Below are positions 16,377-25,056 of a stretch of DNA of 64,000 nt, piece by piece. The position numbers were made by a program, and so were the translations under genes. The notes under the pieces are model-generated. The model was not told the DNA's origin, searched no databases, and was given only the letters and a program-made list of their open reading frames with translations. Each line of letters starts with the position of its first letter. Position 1 is the stretch's first letter. The stretch is from Synechococcales cyanobacterium C42_A2020_086 (lineage in GTDB: Bacteria; Cyanobacteriota; Cyanobacteriia; Elainellales; Elainellaceae). Where the stretch lies: NCBI GenBank assembly GCA_015272325.1, contig JACYLU010000001.1, positions 369,181 to 433,180 on the forward strand, written 5' to 3'.

Positions 16377-19157
16377 ATGAAACTTAGAAATAAGGTATTA
16401 ATCATTTTGGGAGTAGGGCTTGTGGGCTTGTCTACAAGTTTTTATCTTGTCTCAAGAACCCTATTGAGTCGAAGTTATGCTGCTCTGGAAGAACAGCAAT
16501 TGAACCAAGATATGCAGCGGGTCCTGGATGCAGTCAATAACGAGGTCAACAGTTTGGCCAGACAAGCTTTCGATTATGCCCACTGGGATGCTGCCTATGA
16601 ATACATGGAGGAGCGAAATCAAGAATTTATTGAAGAAAATGTCTCTATTCTCAACATCAAGGCCAATGTCGTTCTATTCATTGACCCATCCGGCACTCTA
16701 GTTTCCGCCCAAGCAGCCGATCTCGATCAGCGAAAAGTCGTACCTGTTTCCAAAGCCTTGTTGAGCCGGCTTTCCTCTAGCCCACTGGTGAACCACAAAA
16801 GTCCTGATAGCGAGTACAAAGGCATTGTGCGGCTCCCGGAAGGTCCAATGATGCTCGCGTCTTATCCGATCGTCACTAGCGCTAGTAAGGGCCCGATCCG
16901 AGGCACGCTGATTATGGGACGATACTTGAATGCAACGGTGGTGCAGCAGTTATCTGAGCTAACCAAACTGCCCAATCTGACCATCGAGTCGTTTGATGCC
17001 GACTCCCTGCCTCCAGACCTCGACGAAGCCCGACAGGTGCTGCAAGGTGGCACCGAGCTGTTGGTGGAGCCACTGAATCAAACCTCGGTGGCTGCCTATG
17101 CCACCCTCCAAGACATTGATGCCCAACCGGCCCTACTCGTCCGCGTGACCGAACCCAGACGCATCTACGCCCAGGGGCAAGCAAGCCTAGACTATCTCGT
17201 CTTCGCGATTCTGGCGACGGGCGCGTTGTCGGGGGTGGCGATTCTGCTGTTTTTAGAAAAATCGATTTTGTCACGTTTGGATCGGCTCAGTGCAGGTATC
17301 AGTAGAGCGGGTCGGGGCGATGCTGCCGCAGAGCGGGTGATGCTTCCGGGCGGAGACGAATTATCTGACTTGGCGACGACATTCAACCAGACGCTCGATC
17401 AGCTCGAGCAGTTTCAGCAGTCCTTGCGGGGCAACGCAGAACGGCTACAGCGCCAAAACGCAGTGCTTGCCGATTTGTCTCACGATGAATCGTTGCTGCA
17501 AGGAAATTTGAAGCGAGCTGCTCGTGCGTTCACCGAGGCCACGGCAGAAACGCTGGCAGTAGAACGGGTTAGCGTTTGGCTCTATACAGCCGATCAAGCC
17601 TACCTGAATTGCCTGGATCTCTATGAGCGCACCCCAGAACGGCATTCGAGCGGGCTGAAATGGTCGATGGCGGACTGTCCTCGCTATGGGGAAGCCTTGA
17701 CGCGGGATGGACTGGTGGATGCATCCGATGCTCAAACTGATGCTCGCACCCGGGAACTAGTGGACTGGTATTTAGCGCCGCTGCAGATCACGTCGCTACT
17801 GGCATTGCCTATTCAGGTTATGGGGCGAACGGTGGGCGTGGTGTGCTGCGAGCAGTTGCAAACGCGGCGGCAATGGCAACCCGAGGAACAAACCTTTATT
17901 TATTCCATCGCGAACTTGGTCTCCCTAGCGCTGGAAAGTGAAACCCTGCAGCGGGAAGTTGGGCATTTGTTAGATATCGTTTCGCTGGTGAGTGAAGGCA
18001 ATCTCACAGTGCAGGCGCAGGTCAGTGACCGGATCACGGGGCTAGTGGCTGATACCTTTAACCAACTGATTGAACGGCTGTCCCAGATTTTGCACCAGGT
18101 TTTACAGTCAGCCCGACAGGTGACTGAGGCGGCAAATCGGCAAAAGCAGTTGGCTGGTACGGTTGCCACGAATGCCGAACAACAAGCGCAAGCTGTGTCG
18201 CAGGTGCTGTCCTTAACTGAGCAGGTCCAGCAGGCGGCCCAAGGATCAGCCGAAAAAGCAACCGCCTCTAGTGCCGCACTGCAAACGGCGTCTACCACAG
18301 TCGCCCTAGGACAGAATGCCATCGCTACCTTGACTCAAGGAATTGCTGTGCTGCAAGAAGGCACCGACCGAATTGTGCAGCGGATGAAAACTCTCGGGGA
18401 ATTTGTGGGATTAGCGGATCAGTTTGTGCAGGACCAGAGCCAGATTGCCTTTATTACCCAAACGTTGGCTTTGAATGCATCCTTGGTTGCTGCCCGCGCT
18501 TCCGAGCAGCAGGACCCCAGGCAATTTGTGGTGGTAGCCCGAGAATTTGACTCGATTGCCGATCAGGTCAGCAAACTGGCGCAGCAAACCAGCGAGGGGC
18601 TAACCACGATCGAGCAGCGCAGCACCCAGATTCACAGCCTTGTTTCAGCGGTAGATGCCGATGTGCAGAGCTTAGGCGAACTCGTCCGCAAGTTTACCTA
18701 TGGAGTAGACCAGTCCAATCAGGCGTTTCAGCAGGTGCAAAGTGTCACCGAAGATGCGGTCCAGACTGGGGAAGCCGTGGCTCAGTTCAGCCAAACCATC
18801 CTGGAAGCGGCGCAAACCACGGCCCACGTCATGCAAAATATCGCTGGACTCGCCACGAGAACCGCCGAACTCACCCAGCTATCGCGCGCGCAATCGACGC
18901 AGATCGACCAATTGGCGGCGCAGTTGCTTCAGAGTGTGCAGTTCTTCAATTTGCCCGATGGGTATACATCGTTTGTTTCTGCGGCGGCCGGTGCTGATGC
19001 TTCAGCCAGTTCGCCAGTGGATCAACCGCAGGCTGATCAGGCTAATCAGACGGAGCAGACGAACCAGACTGACGCTAATTCCGCTTCACCAGATCAACCA
19101 TTGCTCGATCTCGCTGAAACGGCTGAGGTGCCGCTGCCGTCCCTGCCGTCTGCCTAA
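16377..19157 (+). CDS. Methyl-accepting chemotaxis protein with CHASE4, HAMP and GAF (PixJ position)
   Basis: A 926-residue receptor. Order: membrane helix 8-26; extracytoplasmic CHASE4-type domain about 45-265 with FDYAHWDAAYEYM near 65; helix 274-294; HAMP 295-345; GAF about 375-520; a second HAMP-like helix pair 530-572; signalling coiled coil 580-850 with tip FITQTLALNASLVAARASE near 693; and a Gln/Asp/Ser-rich tail 880-926. The GAF lacks both the Cys-His chromophore motif and the DxCF motif of cyanobacteriochromes; at the matching place it reads SMADCPRYGEAL, the form seen in non-photosensory cyanobacterial GAFs. So, unlike Synechocystis PixJ1, it probably senses a ligand, not light. Fourth gene of the operon. 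Confidence 0.9.
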   Translation: MKLRNKVLIILGVGLVGLSTSFYLVSRTLLSRSYAALEEQQLNQDMQRVLDAVNNEVNSLARQAFDYAHWDAAYEYMEERNQEFIEENVSILNIKANVVLFIDPSGTLVSAQAADLDQRKVVPVSKALLSRLSSSPLVNHKSPDSEYKGIVRLPEGPMMLASYPIVTSASKGPIRGTLIMGRYLNATVVQQLSELTKLPNLTIESFDADSLPPDLDEARQVLQGGTELLVEPLNQTSVAAYATLQDIDAQPALLVRVTEPRRIYAQGQASLDYLVFAILATGALSGVAILLFLEKSILSRLDRLSAGISRAGRGDAAAERVMLPGGDELSDLATTFNQTLDQLEQFQQSLRGNAERLQRQNAVLADLSHDESLLQGNLKRAARAFTEATAETLAVERVSVWLYTADQAYLNCLDLYERTPERHSSGLKWSMADCPRYGEALTRDGLVDASDAQTDARTRELVDWYLAPLQITSLLALPIQVMGRTVGVVCCEQLQTRRQWQPEEQTFIYSIANLVSLALESETLQREVGHLLDIVSLVSEGNLTVQAQVSDRITGLVADTFNQLIERLSQILHQVLQSARQVTEAANRQKQLAGTVATNAEQQAQAVSQVLSLTEQVQQAAQGSAEKATASSAALQTASTTVALGQNAIATLTQGIAVLQEGTDRIVQRMKTLGEFVGLADQFVQDQSQIAFITQTLALNASLVAARASEQQDPRQFVVVAREFDSIADQVSKLAQQTSEGLTTIEQRSTQIHSLVSAVDADVQSLGELVRKFTYGVDQSNQAFQQVQSVTEDAVQTGEAVAQFSQTILEAAQTTAHVMQNIAGLATRTAELTQLSRAQSTQIDQLAAQLLQSVQFFNLPDGYTSFVSAAAGADASASSPVDQPQADQANQTEQTNQTDANSASPDQPLLDLAETAEVPLPSLPSA

Positions 19158-19202
19158 ATCATTGTTTTCTCGATTGGTTTTCTCGTTTCTTCCTGGCTAG
19201 TT

Positions 19203-21662
19203 ATGACTTCTATGCCTCCCTTCCATTCCTCGACAGCCCACTCCACCCCCGCTCCCCTTCCGGTTTGGCGGCGCTTTTACCCTCTATCCATTGGGGTGCG
19301 GTTATTTATAGCTGTGATGGGAGGGGCGCTCGTCGGCATTGGTGCAATTGCGTTTCTGTTTGGTGAAATTGCCAAATATCAAGCGGAATATCAAATTGAA
19401 CACACGCTAGAAGATAAAGTAGTCGCCCTGGATCATACGCTGGAACAGGCAGAACTATTGGCTAACAGTCTGCGCACCAGTGCCCTCACCTTTCATGCAC
19501 GCAAAGCCAAAACGCCAGATACCTATCGGCAGCTAGTGCTGGACCTGTTCAAAACGCGACCAGAGTCTGTCGTTGGGCTGGGAATGGGGCAAAGCAAAAA
19601 CGGGCTGATTCCCGAAGAAGAGTGGTTTTTTGCCTACGCTCGCACCGATGTCCCAGATGCTGCGGCCCCAGGGCAGTTGCTGCCTCCTCCCGATAACACA
19701 ATTCGCTATGACGACGGCATGCAGCCGGCTTCTTTCTATCCCACCAGCGACCGCTATCGGACCTATTTTCTGCCCCAAAAAAATGTTTGGGCACAGCCCT
19801 ATCCTCTGGGTGGACTGATCCAAACCACCTATTACTCCCAGTTGGTGAACGAGAACGGGCAATGGCTGGGGACGGTGTTTGTCGATGTGGATAGCCGCTC
19901 TTTCCAACAGACCCTTGCCGATCCCGTCCTCTATGGCGCAGGGCAGTTTGCCCTCTTAACGGAAACCGGGCAATTGATCGCAGGACCGGCAACCTCAGAG
20001 ACAACCCGGGACGCGAATATCGACGCGAATACGTACGAGGCGGTACCAGGACTAGCGGCAGTGTGGCCCCAAGTTCTGCGGGGACAGTCGGGACTCGTGG
20101 AAGGGAAGCAAGGCTACTGGGCCTATGCCCGAGTTCCCAAAAATGGCTGGATCGCCGTGGCCTATGTCCCCTATGCTGCGGTGTTTCAGCGAGTCGCCCT
20201 GATTACCGTCGGCGGTATGCTGATCGTGGGCATCGTGATGGCGCTGGTGGTAGCGCTGACCGTTCGCTATCTCAATCGGCGGTTACGGCCTATTTTAGAT
20301 GAATGCAATCGCCTAATTGATACTAACCAGAGAACACTGGCTGCCATGCCATATCGCGATGAAATTGAACAGCTTTCAACATCATTTTTTTACTTGATCG
20401 AGCAGTTAAAAGCAGACGAAGAGCGCATTCGCCAAGAAGTGACACGGACTGTGCAGACCGAAGAACAACTGAAGCAGGCCATTATGGTCCAGCAGGAGAG
20501 CCAAGCACTGCAAACCGAAGTGGAGGAACTCCTGAGCATGGTTTCGGCGGTAGAACACGGCGATTTAACGGTTGCGGCTCCCGTCAGCCCTCGGATTACA
20601 GGTTTAGTGGCTGATACGCTCAATCGGCTTGTTGAACGACTAGAGCAGCTCATGGCGACAATCTTGAGCGCTGCCCAGCAGGTCACGCAGGGTGCAGATA
20701 GGGCAGAGTGCCTCGCTCTCAACGTGGCCGATAATGCTCGCCAGCAAGCCCAAGCTATTACTGAGGTGCAGCAGTTCATGGAAACGATCCATGGTTTGAC
20801 CCAGGAGGCTGCCCAGCAGGTTGTCATTTCTGGCGAAACCCTGCAAACTGCCCAACTCGCCATCGAGCAAGGGCAACAGGAAATTGAACTGATGAGTCAG
20901 GGGCTAGATGACCTACAGCGGGACACTCAGCAGATTGTTAAGCGGACACAAACCCTGACCAACTATGTGGGGCTGGCTGCACAATTTGCCAAAGACCAGA
21001 AGCGTATTGCCGCCATGACGCGAATCCTAGCGGTGAATGCGTCCATGCTGGCCAATCGAGCAGCGGCACAGCAAGATCCCCAGCAGTTGGCTGTCATCAC
21101 TCGCGAATTTGAGACCATTGCTGCTCAAGTCAATCAGCTAGCGACCCAAACCAATCAGAGCTTGGTGCAACTGCAACAGCGAACCGATCAAATTCAAACG
21201 GTCGTGTCGGGTCTCAACCACGATGTGCAGGAAGTCAGTCAGCAGGTGACCCACTTTAGCGTTGGGGTGGAGCAATCGCAGCAAGCCTTTAAGATGCTGC
21301 ATCACGCTGGGCAGCAGGTCGCTACTACAGAGCACAAAGTGATCCAGACCAGCCAAGCAATTGTAGAAGCCACCCAAACCGTCTTACAGTCGGTGCGTAG
21401 CATCTCAGACTTGGCCGTTGAAACACTACATCGAGCTGAGCAGACGCGAGAGCAGGCGCAAGACATGGGGCACCTTGCCCAAACCTTACTGCATCGGGTG
21501 AATTTCTTCCGCTTGCGGCCCCATCTGCCGGCATCCCAGTCTGTATCTCACTCTGCCTCCTCGCCGGACGGTTCTGCCGAATTGGCATCCAGCGAACTCA
21601 TCGAGACATCCCCAGCACTAGCGCTATCGGCCGCCAGGGCCCCAGAAGAAATGGGGCAATAG
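19203..21662 (+). CDS. Methyl-accepting chemotaxis protein with double-Cache sensor (PixJ2 position)
   Basis: An 819-residue receptor. Order: cytoplasmic start, membrane helix about 38-58 (LFIAVMGGALVGIGAIAFLF), periplasmic dCache-type domain 65-335 (FARTRPESVVGLGMG-like segment, GGLIQTTYYSQLV, GWIAVAYVPYAAVF before the membrane), helix 341-362, HAMP-like 365-410, a second helical HAMP-like unit about 445-495 and the signalling coiled coil 500-765 with tip RILAVNASMLANRAAAQQD. dCache domains bind amino acids or other small ligands outside the cell. The tip departs from the canonical pattern (Asn and Ala for the usual Glu-Ala). ATG 19203 lies 45 nt after the first MCP. Fifth gene of the operon. 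Confidence 0.88.
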   Translation: MTSMPPFHSSTAHSTPAPLPVWRRFYPLSIGVRLFIAVMGGALVGIGAIAFLFGEIAKYQAEYQIEHTLEDKVVALDHTLEQAELLANSLRTSALTFHARKAKTPDTYRQLVLDLFKTRPESVVGLGMGQSKNGLIPEEEWFFAYARTDVPDAAAPGQLLPPPDNTIRYDDGMQPASFYPTSDRYRTYFLPQKNVWAQPYPLGGLIQTTYYSQLVNENGQWLGTVFVDVDSRSFQQTLADPVLYGAGQFALLTETGQLIAGPATSETTRDANIDANTYEAVPGLAAVWPQVLRGQSGLVEGKQGYWAYARVPKNGWIAVAYVPYAAVFQRVALITVGGMLIVGIVMALVVALTVRYLNRRLRPILDECNRLIDTNQRTLAAMPYRDEIEQLSTSFFYLIEQLKADEERIRQEVTRTVQTEEQLKQAIMVQQESQALQTEVEELLSMVSAVEHGDLTVAAPVSPRITGLVADTLNRLVERLEQLMATILSAAQQVTQGADRAECLALNVADNARQQAQAITEVQQFMETIHGLTQEAAQQVVISGETLQTAQLAIEQGQQEIELMSQGLDDLQRDTQQIVKRTQTLTNYVGLAAQFAKDQKRIAAMTRILAVNASMLANRAAAQQDPQQLAVITREFETIAAQVNQLATQTNQSLVQLQQRTDQIQTVVSGLNHDVQEVSQQVTHFSVGVEQSQQAFKMLHHAGQQVATTEHKVIQTSQAIVEATQTVLQSVRSISDLAVETLHRAEQTREQAQDMGHLAQTLLHRVNFFRLRPHLPASQSVSHSASSPDGSAELASSELIETSPALALSAARAPEEMGQ

Positions 21663-21810
21663 GTGCGGCAGTTGGGAACGCATCAAAACTAGGTTCATAG
21701 ATGTTATGCCCATTGATTTCTAGACTAATCCTTAAACCAATCTATCTGAACTTCTCATCTAAGTTTCTCTGCTCGTTGCCCCCACCATTTCCCTGCCCCC
21801 TCTGCTGCTT

Positions 21811-24800
21811 ATGTCGATTTCAGAACAAGAGCCATCTCCAGGACTAGAAACTGTAACTGAAGCTCAGTTGCAACAAGAGCTGAATAGCCTGTTCGTTATC
21901 GATACTCAGAACTACCTGCAACACTACAGTCAGATTGCTCAGCGCCTGCACAATCAATCCTGGAAAACCGATATTCAAGAGCTTTATCGCTGCATCCACA
22001 CAATCAAAGGAGGAGCAGTGACGGTAGCAGCGGCTGCCATCCTGCCGGTTACCACGGCTCTAGAAGATTTGCTGGCTGACTTGCGGTATCTCGAGGTTGC
22101 GCCTCCGCTGGAGGATGGGTATCTCAGTCAGGTGCTTCTAGAAGCAGGGGAACTGCTGACTAGCACGCTAGATCTGCACCAGCCAGATGAGAGCGCACCT
22201 TTCTGCCAGCGCATTCAGACGCTGCATCGCCAGATTCGAGACCGCTATCTGCCACAGTGGAATGCCCAAAAGCAACTGCAGCAAGAGTTTGCCGAGCAGG
22301 GCCTAGACATGGTGGTCCTGGAATTGGAGATTGCTCTAGAGCGATTGCCGGCTGGCGTCCCCCTGCCCCCCGAGCTGCTCGCTACGGCTCGCCACACCCT
22401 AAACCAGCTTCAGCAAATTGGCACAGAACTGCGACTGGACAGCGGCTGGGAGGAGTTGCTGCAACAGCTGAAGGCAGCTCTGATGCATGACCCTAACCAA
22501 CCCGACAGCACTCCCAATAGCACCCAGTGGCGCTGGCAGTGGCAGCAGGGGGTTCAAACCCTAAAACACTGCGCCAAACAGGGCGGTAAGCCGGTTAGCC
22601 TGCAGTGGCACAAACCCGAGGACGCCCTGCTCAGCCGTCAGGCAGCATCTGAAGCCGATTCAGCCTCCCGTTCGCTGGACCTGATACCAAAATCATGTCT
22701 GGATGGCGGCAGCTTGCCTTCTGAAGAGGACACCGATGCATTGCCCAGCCTCGATAACACCGATGTCGGACTATTGCTGGATCAGTTCAGCGCCCTTGAT
22801 CCCCTTGCTTCGGTAACGGCAAGGGAGGCAGAAGCAGCCGATTTGAACTTGGCTCATTGGCTAGAAGCGGCTCAATTCGAGCAATTTGCCGATCAAGATC
22901 AATTGGCAAATCAATTAGAACCGGTAGAACCGTTAGAACTGCCACTCGACGGGGTTGACCCGGTTAACTTCCCCCCCCAGGAAGCGATTGCGGCAGAACC
23001 CCAGGCGTGGACATCCTCTAGTCCGACTGTGGCAGCAGAATTATCCCCTGCCGCTAACGCTCTGCTGGAGTCCAGTTCCCCTGAGATGAAGCCGCCGGGT
23101 ACTGCTGACCAGCTTAAATCCGAACGATCCGACGCTGCCGATAACGTGCAAATTCCCGTCGCTTTGGAAAAGCTGGATCACTCGGCTCAGCACTTGGTCG
23201 ATACGCTGCTGACGGTTCGCATGACGCAGGGATTTCACCGCACCTTGCGCGACCAGATCACTCAGATCACCCTACTGGCGCAAGAAGGGATTCAGTACAT
23301 CTCTCAACTGCGGCAGATCCAGGATGATTACGCGCTGCTCAATCAGCTGAAAAGCAGCCCGCTCTCTCCGGATGGACCTACCCCCGAACGGTATCGCCAA
23401 GGATACATTGCCATCAACCGGCTGCTAGAAGTCAGCTTGCGCCTCTCAGAAATTGGTGCCGAGGCAGAAAAGTCCTCGCAGCAGGTGACGGAGACGCTCC
23501 AGCGGGTCGATCGACAGGTCTTGAAACTGCAAGCTACCGTGGAAGAAAGTCGCTTGGTTGCCTTCCACAACTTGAGCTTTCGTGCCCGCGCCATTTTGCG
23601 GGATCTGACCACTCGCTATCGGAAACCGGCTCGGTTGCTGGTTCAAGGAGAACAGATTGAGCTAGACGTTAGCATTGCCCGCGATCTGGAGCCGGTGCTG
23701 CTGCACTTGATTCGCAATGCTTACGATCATGGGATTGAGCTGCCCCACGAGCGCCACGACCGTGGCAAACCCGAGCAGGGCACAATCCGCCTGTCGCTGC
23801 AGCGTCAAGGCAATTGGTTTCAGCTTCAGATCCAGGATGATGGATACGGCATGGATGCCCAGTTCATTCAAGCTCGGGCTGAAGCACTAGGGCTACCCTT
23901 GACCCATACCGATACCCCTGAAGCGCTGCTGGCCGTCATCTGTCAGCCGGGCTTTAGCGCCAAAACTCAGGTCAGCGAGATTTCGGGGCGAGGAGTCGGT
24001 ATGGATGTAGTCGCGGCTCAGGTCGCTCGGTTAGGGGGGCGGCTGAGTCTCCAAACCACCCTCGGCATCGGCACAACCTTCAGCTTGGAGTTTCCAGCGC
24101 CCCGTCTTTTGGTGCCCTGTATGCTGCTTCAAGTGGAGGACTACACCTTCGCAATTCCGGTAGATGAGGTGAAGACCACTGCCCTGTTCAGCCACAGCGT
24201 TTCCAATTTCATCTCCTCCGACTGCGATGCTCATCTCGATTCTGGGATGGGTCAGGAACCCGCTGGCTCTCCACCATTCCTAGATGTGTTGGCCTATTGG
24301 CAGCCCCAGGCAATGCCTCGCCAATTTGAGGACACTGCCGTCTGCATCTGTATTCAGCCAACCGAATCCCAGACAGAGCAATGGCTTGTAGTTGATGAAT
24401 TGCTAGATCAGTCCGAGCTGTTTATCCATCCCCTACCACCGCCACTGATTGCCCCTGAGGAACTGATTGGTGTGAGTCTCCAGATGAGTGGTGCTTTAAT
24501 TCCGGTTTTAGAGCCGCGTCGGTTAGCCAATCGGCTCCTCAATCGGCATCATCCATCAGCCACTACCGCACCAGAGGCTGTCCCTGAGGAACAGGAGAAA
24601 GATTCCCTCGTTCCAGTCGTGCTGATTGTCGATGATGCTGCCCTCATGCGACGCCGGGTTGAAGCCAGCCTGCGCTCCTCTGGCTATGTGACTCACACCT
24701 GCGCTGACGGTCGGGAAGCATGGCAGTGGCTGCACGACCATCCCAACCCCAGCTTGATGATCACCGATATTGAAATGCCCACTATGGATGGCTTCACCCT

Positions 24801-25035
24801 AATCGAGCGCTGCCGTCGCACGGGGCTAACCATGCCGATCCTGGTCATTTCCTCACGCCTCTCTGAAGAATGGTTCAACGAAGCTAGGCGATTGGGTGCC
24901 AATGATTATCTCACCAAAGGCTTTGCCACTGCTGAACTGCTTCAGAAAGTGAGTGACCTGCTCGACACGCCGCTCTCTGTGACGAGGGCAATCCCGGTTC
25001 AAAATAGCTGTGTTGCGCCTGTGCCAGAACCCTGA
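21811..25035 (+). CDS. Hybrid chemotaxis histidine kinase CheA with C-terminal receiver (PixL-like)
   Basis: A 1074-residue kinase. Order: HPt 20-125 with phospho-accepting His63 in CIHTIKGGAV; a long low-complexity acidic linker 230-440 (no P2 domain seen); dimerisation helices about 450-600; HATPase 600-770 with HLIRNAYDHGIE, DDGYGMD and GRGVGMDVV; CheW-like domain 775-905; receiver 932-1055 with LIVDDAALM, phospho-Asp986 in ITDIEMPTMDGF and Lys in YLTKGF. It matches PixL/CheA-type proteins of cyanobacterial phototaxis loci. It is the last gene of the operon, 148 nt after the MCP, and no CheB or CheR accompanies it. It converges with recJ, 21 bp away. Confidence 0.93.
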   Translation: MSISEQEPSPGLETVTEAQLQQELNSLFVIDTQNYLQHYSQIAQRLHNQSWKTDIQELYRCIHTIKGGAVTVAAAAILPVTTALEDLLADLRYLEVAPPLEDGYLSQVLLEAGELLTSTLDLHQPDESAPFCQRIQTLHRQIRDRYLPQWNAQKQLQQEFAEQGLDMVVLELEIALERLPAGVPLPPELLATARHTLNQLQQIGTELRLDSGWEELLQQLKAALMHDPNQPDSTPNSTQWRWQWQQGVQTLKHCAKQGGKPVSLQWHKPEDALLSRQAASEADSASRSLDLIPKSCLDGGSLPSEEDTDALPSLDNTDVGLLLDQFSALDPLASVTAREAEAADLNLAHWLEAAQFEQFADQDQLANQLEPVEPLELPLDGVDPVNFPPQEAIAAEPQAWTSSSPTVAAELSPAANALLESSSPEMKPPGTADQLKSERSDAADNVQIPVALEKLDHSAQHLVDTLLTVRMTQGFHRTLRDQITQITLLAQEGIQYISQLRQIQDDYALLNQLKSSPLSPDGPTPERYRQGYIAINRLLEVSLRLSEIGAEAEKSSQQVTETLQRVDRQVLKLQATVEESRLVAFHNLSFRARAILRDLTTRYRKPARLLVQGEQIELDVSIARDLEPVLLHLIRNAYDHGIELPHERHDRGKPEQGTIRLSLQRQGNWFQLQIQDDGYGMDAQFIQARAEALGLPLTHTDTPEALLAVICQPGFSAKTQVSEISGRGVGMDVVAAQVARLGGRLSLQTTLGIGTTFSLEFPAPRLLVPCMLLQVEDYTFAIPVDEVKTTALFSHSVSNFISSDCDAHLDSGMGQEPAGSPPFLDVLAYWQPQAMPRQFEDTAVCICIQPTESQTEQWLVVDELLDQSELFIHPLPPPLIAPEELIGVSLQMSGALIPVLEPRRLANRLLNRHHPSATTAPEAVPEEQEKDSLVPVVLIVDDAALMRRRVEASLRSSGYVTHTCADGREAWQWLHDHPNPSLMITDIEMPTMDGFTLIERCRRTGLTMPILVISSRLSEEWFNEARRLGANDYLTKGFATAELLQKVSDLLDTPLSVTRAIPVQNSCVAPVPEP

Positions 25036-25056
25036 TTAGCATCTCAGTCAGCAGTC

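Noticed and set aside
17500..17935. Bilin-binding cyanobacteriochrome GAF in the first MCP
   Set aside because: Neither the Cys-His nor the DxCF motif is present at the expected places.
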